Assembly: GCF_003797125.1 (NCBI RefSeq)
Contig: NZ_RKKE01000006.1
Span: 124,001-188,000, forward strand
DNA length: 64,000 nucleotides
DNA from: Shewanella frigidimarina
GTDB lineage: Bacteria > Pseudomonadota > Gammaproteobacteria > Enterobacterales > Shewanellaceae
Direction: 5' to 3'
The translations under genes and the position numbers were made by a program. This document shows, piece by piece, positions 63,199 to 64,000 of the stretch. The first letter of the stretch is position 1; the number at the start of each line of letters is the position of its first letter. The notes beneath the pieces are model-generated. The model had not been told where the DNA came from, did no database searches, and worked only from the letters and a program-made list of their open reading frames with translations.

Positions 63199-64000
63199 AT
63201 GCCTGGTTTTGAATTATTTGGTCCTGAAGAAAAGCAGGAAGTTGCTGACGTAATGGAGAACGGTTTTACCTTCCGTTATAACTTCGACCATATGCGTAAT
63301 GATCGCTGGAAAACCCGCGACATGGAGCAACTACTTTGCGAAAAAATGAACGTGAAACACGCTCATTTAGTATCAAGCGGTACTGCTGCATTACAAACTG
63401 CAATGGCAGCAGCGGGCATTGGTGCTGGCGATGAAGTCATTGTGCCTCCATTTACCTTTGTAGCCTCTGTTGAAGCCGTGTTTATGGCCGGTGCTGTACC
63501 TATTTTTGCTGAAATTGACGAAACATTGTGTTTATCTCCAGAAGGTATTGAAGCTGTAATCACGCCACGTACCAAGGCCATTAACCTTGTTCATATGTGT
63601 GGTTCTATGGCCAAGATGGACGAAATCAAAGCAGTGTGTAAAAAGCATAACTTGGTGATTTTAGAAGATGCATGTCAAGCCATCGGTGGCAGTTATAAAG
63701 GCCAAGCATTGGGCACTATTGGTGATGTAGGTTGTTACTCATTTGACTCAGTTAAAACCATCACCTGTGGTGAAGGCGGCGCGATTGTCACTAACAACAG
63801 CGAAATTTATAACCACTCACACATGTTTTCAGATCACGGCCATGACCATGTTGGTAATGATCGTGGTGCAGAATCACACCCAATTATGGGGTTGAATTTC
63901 CGTATTTCAGAAATGAATGCAGCAATGGGTTTAGCACAATTACGTAAGCTTGATAAAATCATTGCTATTCAACGTAAAAATAAGAAAACCATTAAAGATG
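63199..64000 (+). CDS. kdnA: 8-amino-3,8-dideoxy-Kdo transaminase KdnA (3' end outside window)
   Basis: The frame is open from ATG 63199 (AGGAGATGATTTCC upstream) to the window edge, giving 267 codons. It belongs to the DegT/DnrJ/EryC1/StrS PLP aminotransferases: SSGTAALQTAM (phosphate cup), LEDACQAIGGSY, and the PLP lysine in DSVKTITCGEGGAI (about 193). The N-terminus PGFELFGPEEKQEV and the overall sequence fit what I remember of Shewanella KdnA, which with KdnB makes 8-amino-Kdo for lipopolysaccharide. The partner genes would lie to the right, outside the window. Confidence 0.82.
   Translation, partial: MPGFELFGPEEKQEVADVMENGFTFRYNFDHMRNDRWKTRDMEQLLCEKMNVKHAHLVSSGTAALQTAMAAAGIGAGDEVIVPPFTFVASVEAVFMAGAVPIFAEIDETLCLSPEGIEAVITPRTKAINLVHMCGSMAKMDEIKAVCKKHNLVILEDACQAIGGSYKGQALGTIGDVGCYSFDSVKTITCGEGGAIVTNNSEIYNHSHMFSDHGHDHVGNDRGAESHPIMGLNFRISEMNAAMGLAQLRKLDKIIAIQRKNKKTIKD

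Noticed and set aside
1..64000. CRISPR array, rRNA operon or complete insertion sequence
   Set aside because: No regularly spaced identical repeats, no rRNA-like sequence and no intact transposase with inverted repeats were found by reading.

Overview
The window looks like a chromosomal segment of a marine gammaproteobacterium, most probably Shewanella. Reasons: low-to-moderate GC, the gene order serS-crcB-rarA-lolA-ftsK-lrp/ald, a ptsH-ptsI-crr cluster, a CheX-like DUF3334 gene, and at the right edge a protein matching my memory of KdnA, the aminotransferase for the 8-amino-Kdo found in Shewanella lipopolysaccharide. No rRNA, CRISPR array or complete insertion sequence is visible. Assignments come from reading translated sequence and motifs by eye; no database search was run.

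Layout. 0.5-4.0 kb: a tiny integrative element in the 3' end of a tRNA-Ser(UGA) gene, flanked by 31-bp direct repeats. It carries a tyrosine recombinase, a ClpP-fold lipoprotein and a hairpin-dense non-coding block. 4.3-20.3 kb: mostly housekeeping genes (punR-like regulator, yccA, tusDCBE for tRNA 2-thiolation, serS, crcB, rarA, lolA, ftsK, lrp, ald, a GGDEF-EAL protein and an RNA m5C methyltransferase). 20.6-32.6 kb and 43.9-53.4 kb: two halves of a maltodextrin/starch utilisation system. 32.6-43.7 kb: an interrupting block of orphan lipoproteins, decayed gene fragments including an IS630-type transposase relic, stress and transport genes, a delta-class carbonic anhydrase and a bacterial TrmY homologue. 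53.4-64 kb: a DUF3334/chemoreceptor pair, ptsHI-crr, dapE with neighbours, a beta-carbonic anhydrase and the start of kdnA.

How the sugar genes work together (inference from families). A TonB-dependent receptor imports maltodextrins. A periplasmic GH13, a lipoprotein GH13, a periplasmic GH97 and a lipoprotein GH15 cut them to maltose and glucose. A GPH-type MalT permease and a FucP/GluP-type permease cross the inner membrane, and a cytoplasmic GH13 alpha-glucosidase finishes the job. A LacI-family protein at 52.3 kb is the likely regulator. Four near-identical palindromes (TGAATACGTATGCA type) precede the four transcription units. In each case the palindrome ends 5-6 nt upstream of a TTG-type -35 box with an 18-nt spacer to the -10 box. 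That geometry suggests activation rather than simple repression. The malT unit also has a roughly 190-nt structured leader ending in an intrinsic terminator.

The most interesting items are this shared operator-promoter architecture, the malT leader RNA, the flavin-dependent-halogenase-like gene inside the maltodextrin operon, the minimal tRNA-Ser element that supplies its own replacement tRNA terminator, an attenuator-like hairpin before ald, and the CheX-type motif in the DUF3334 protein beside a chemoreceptor.
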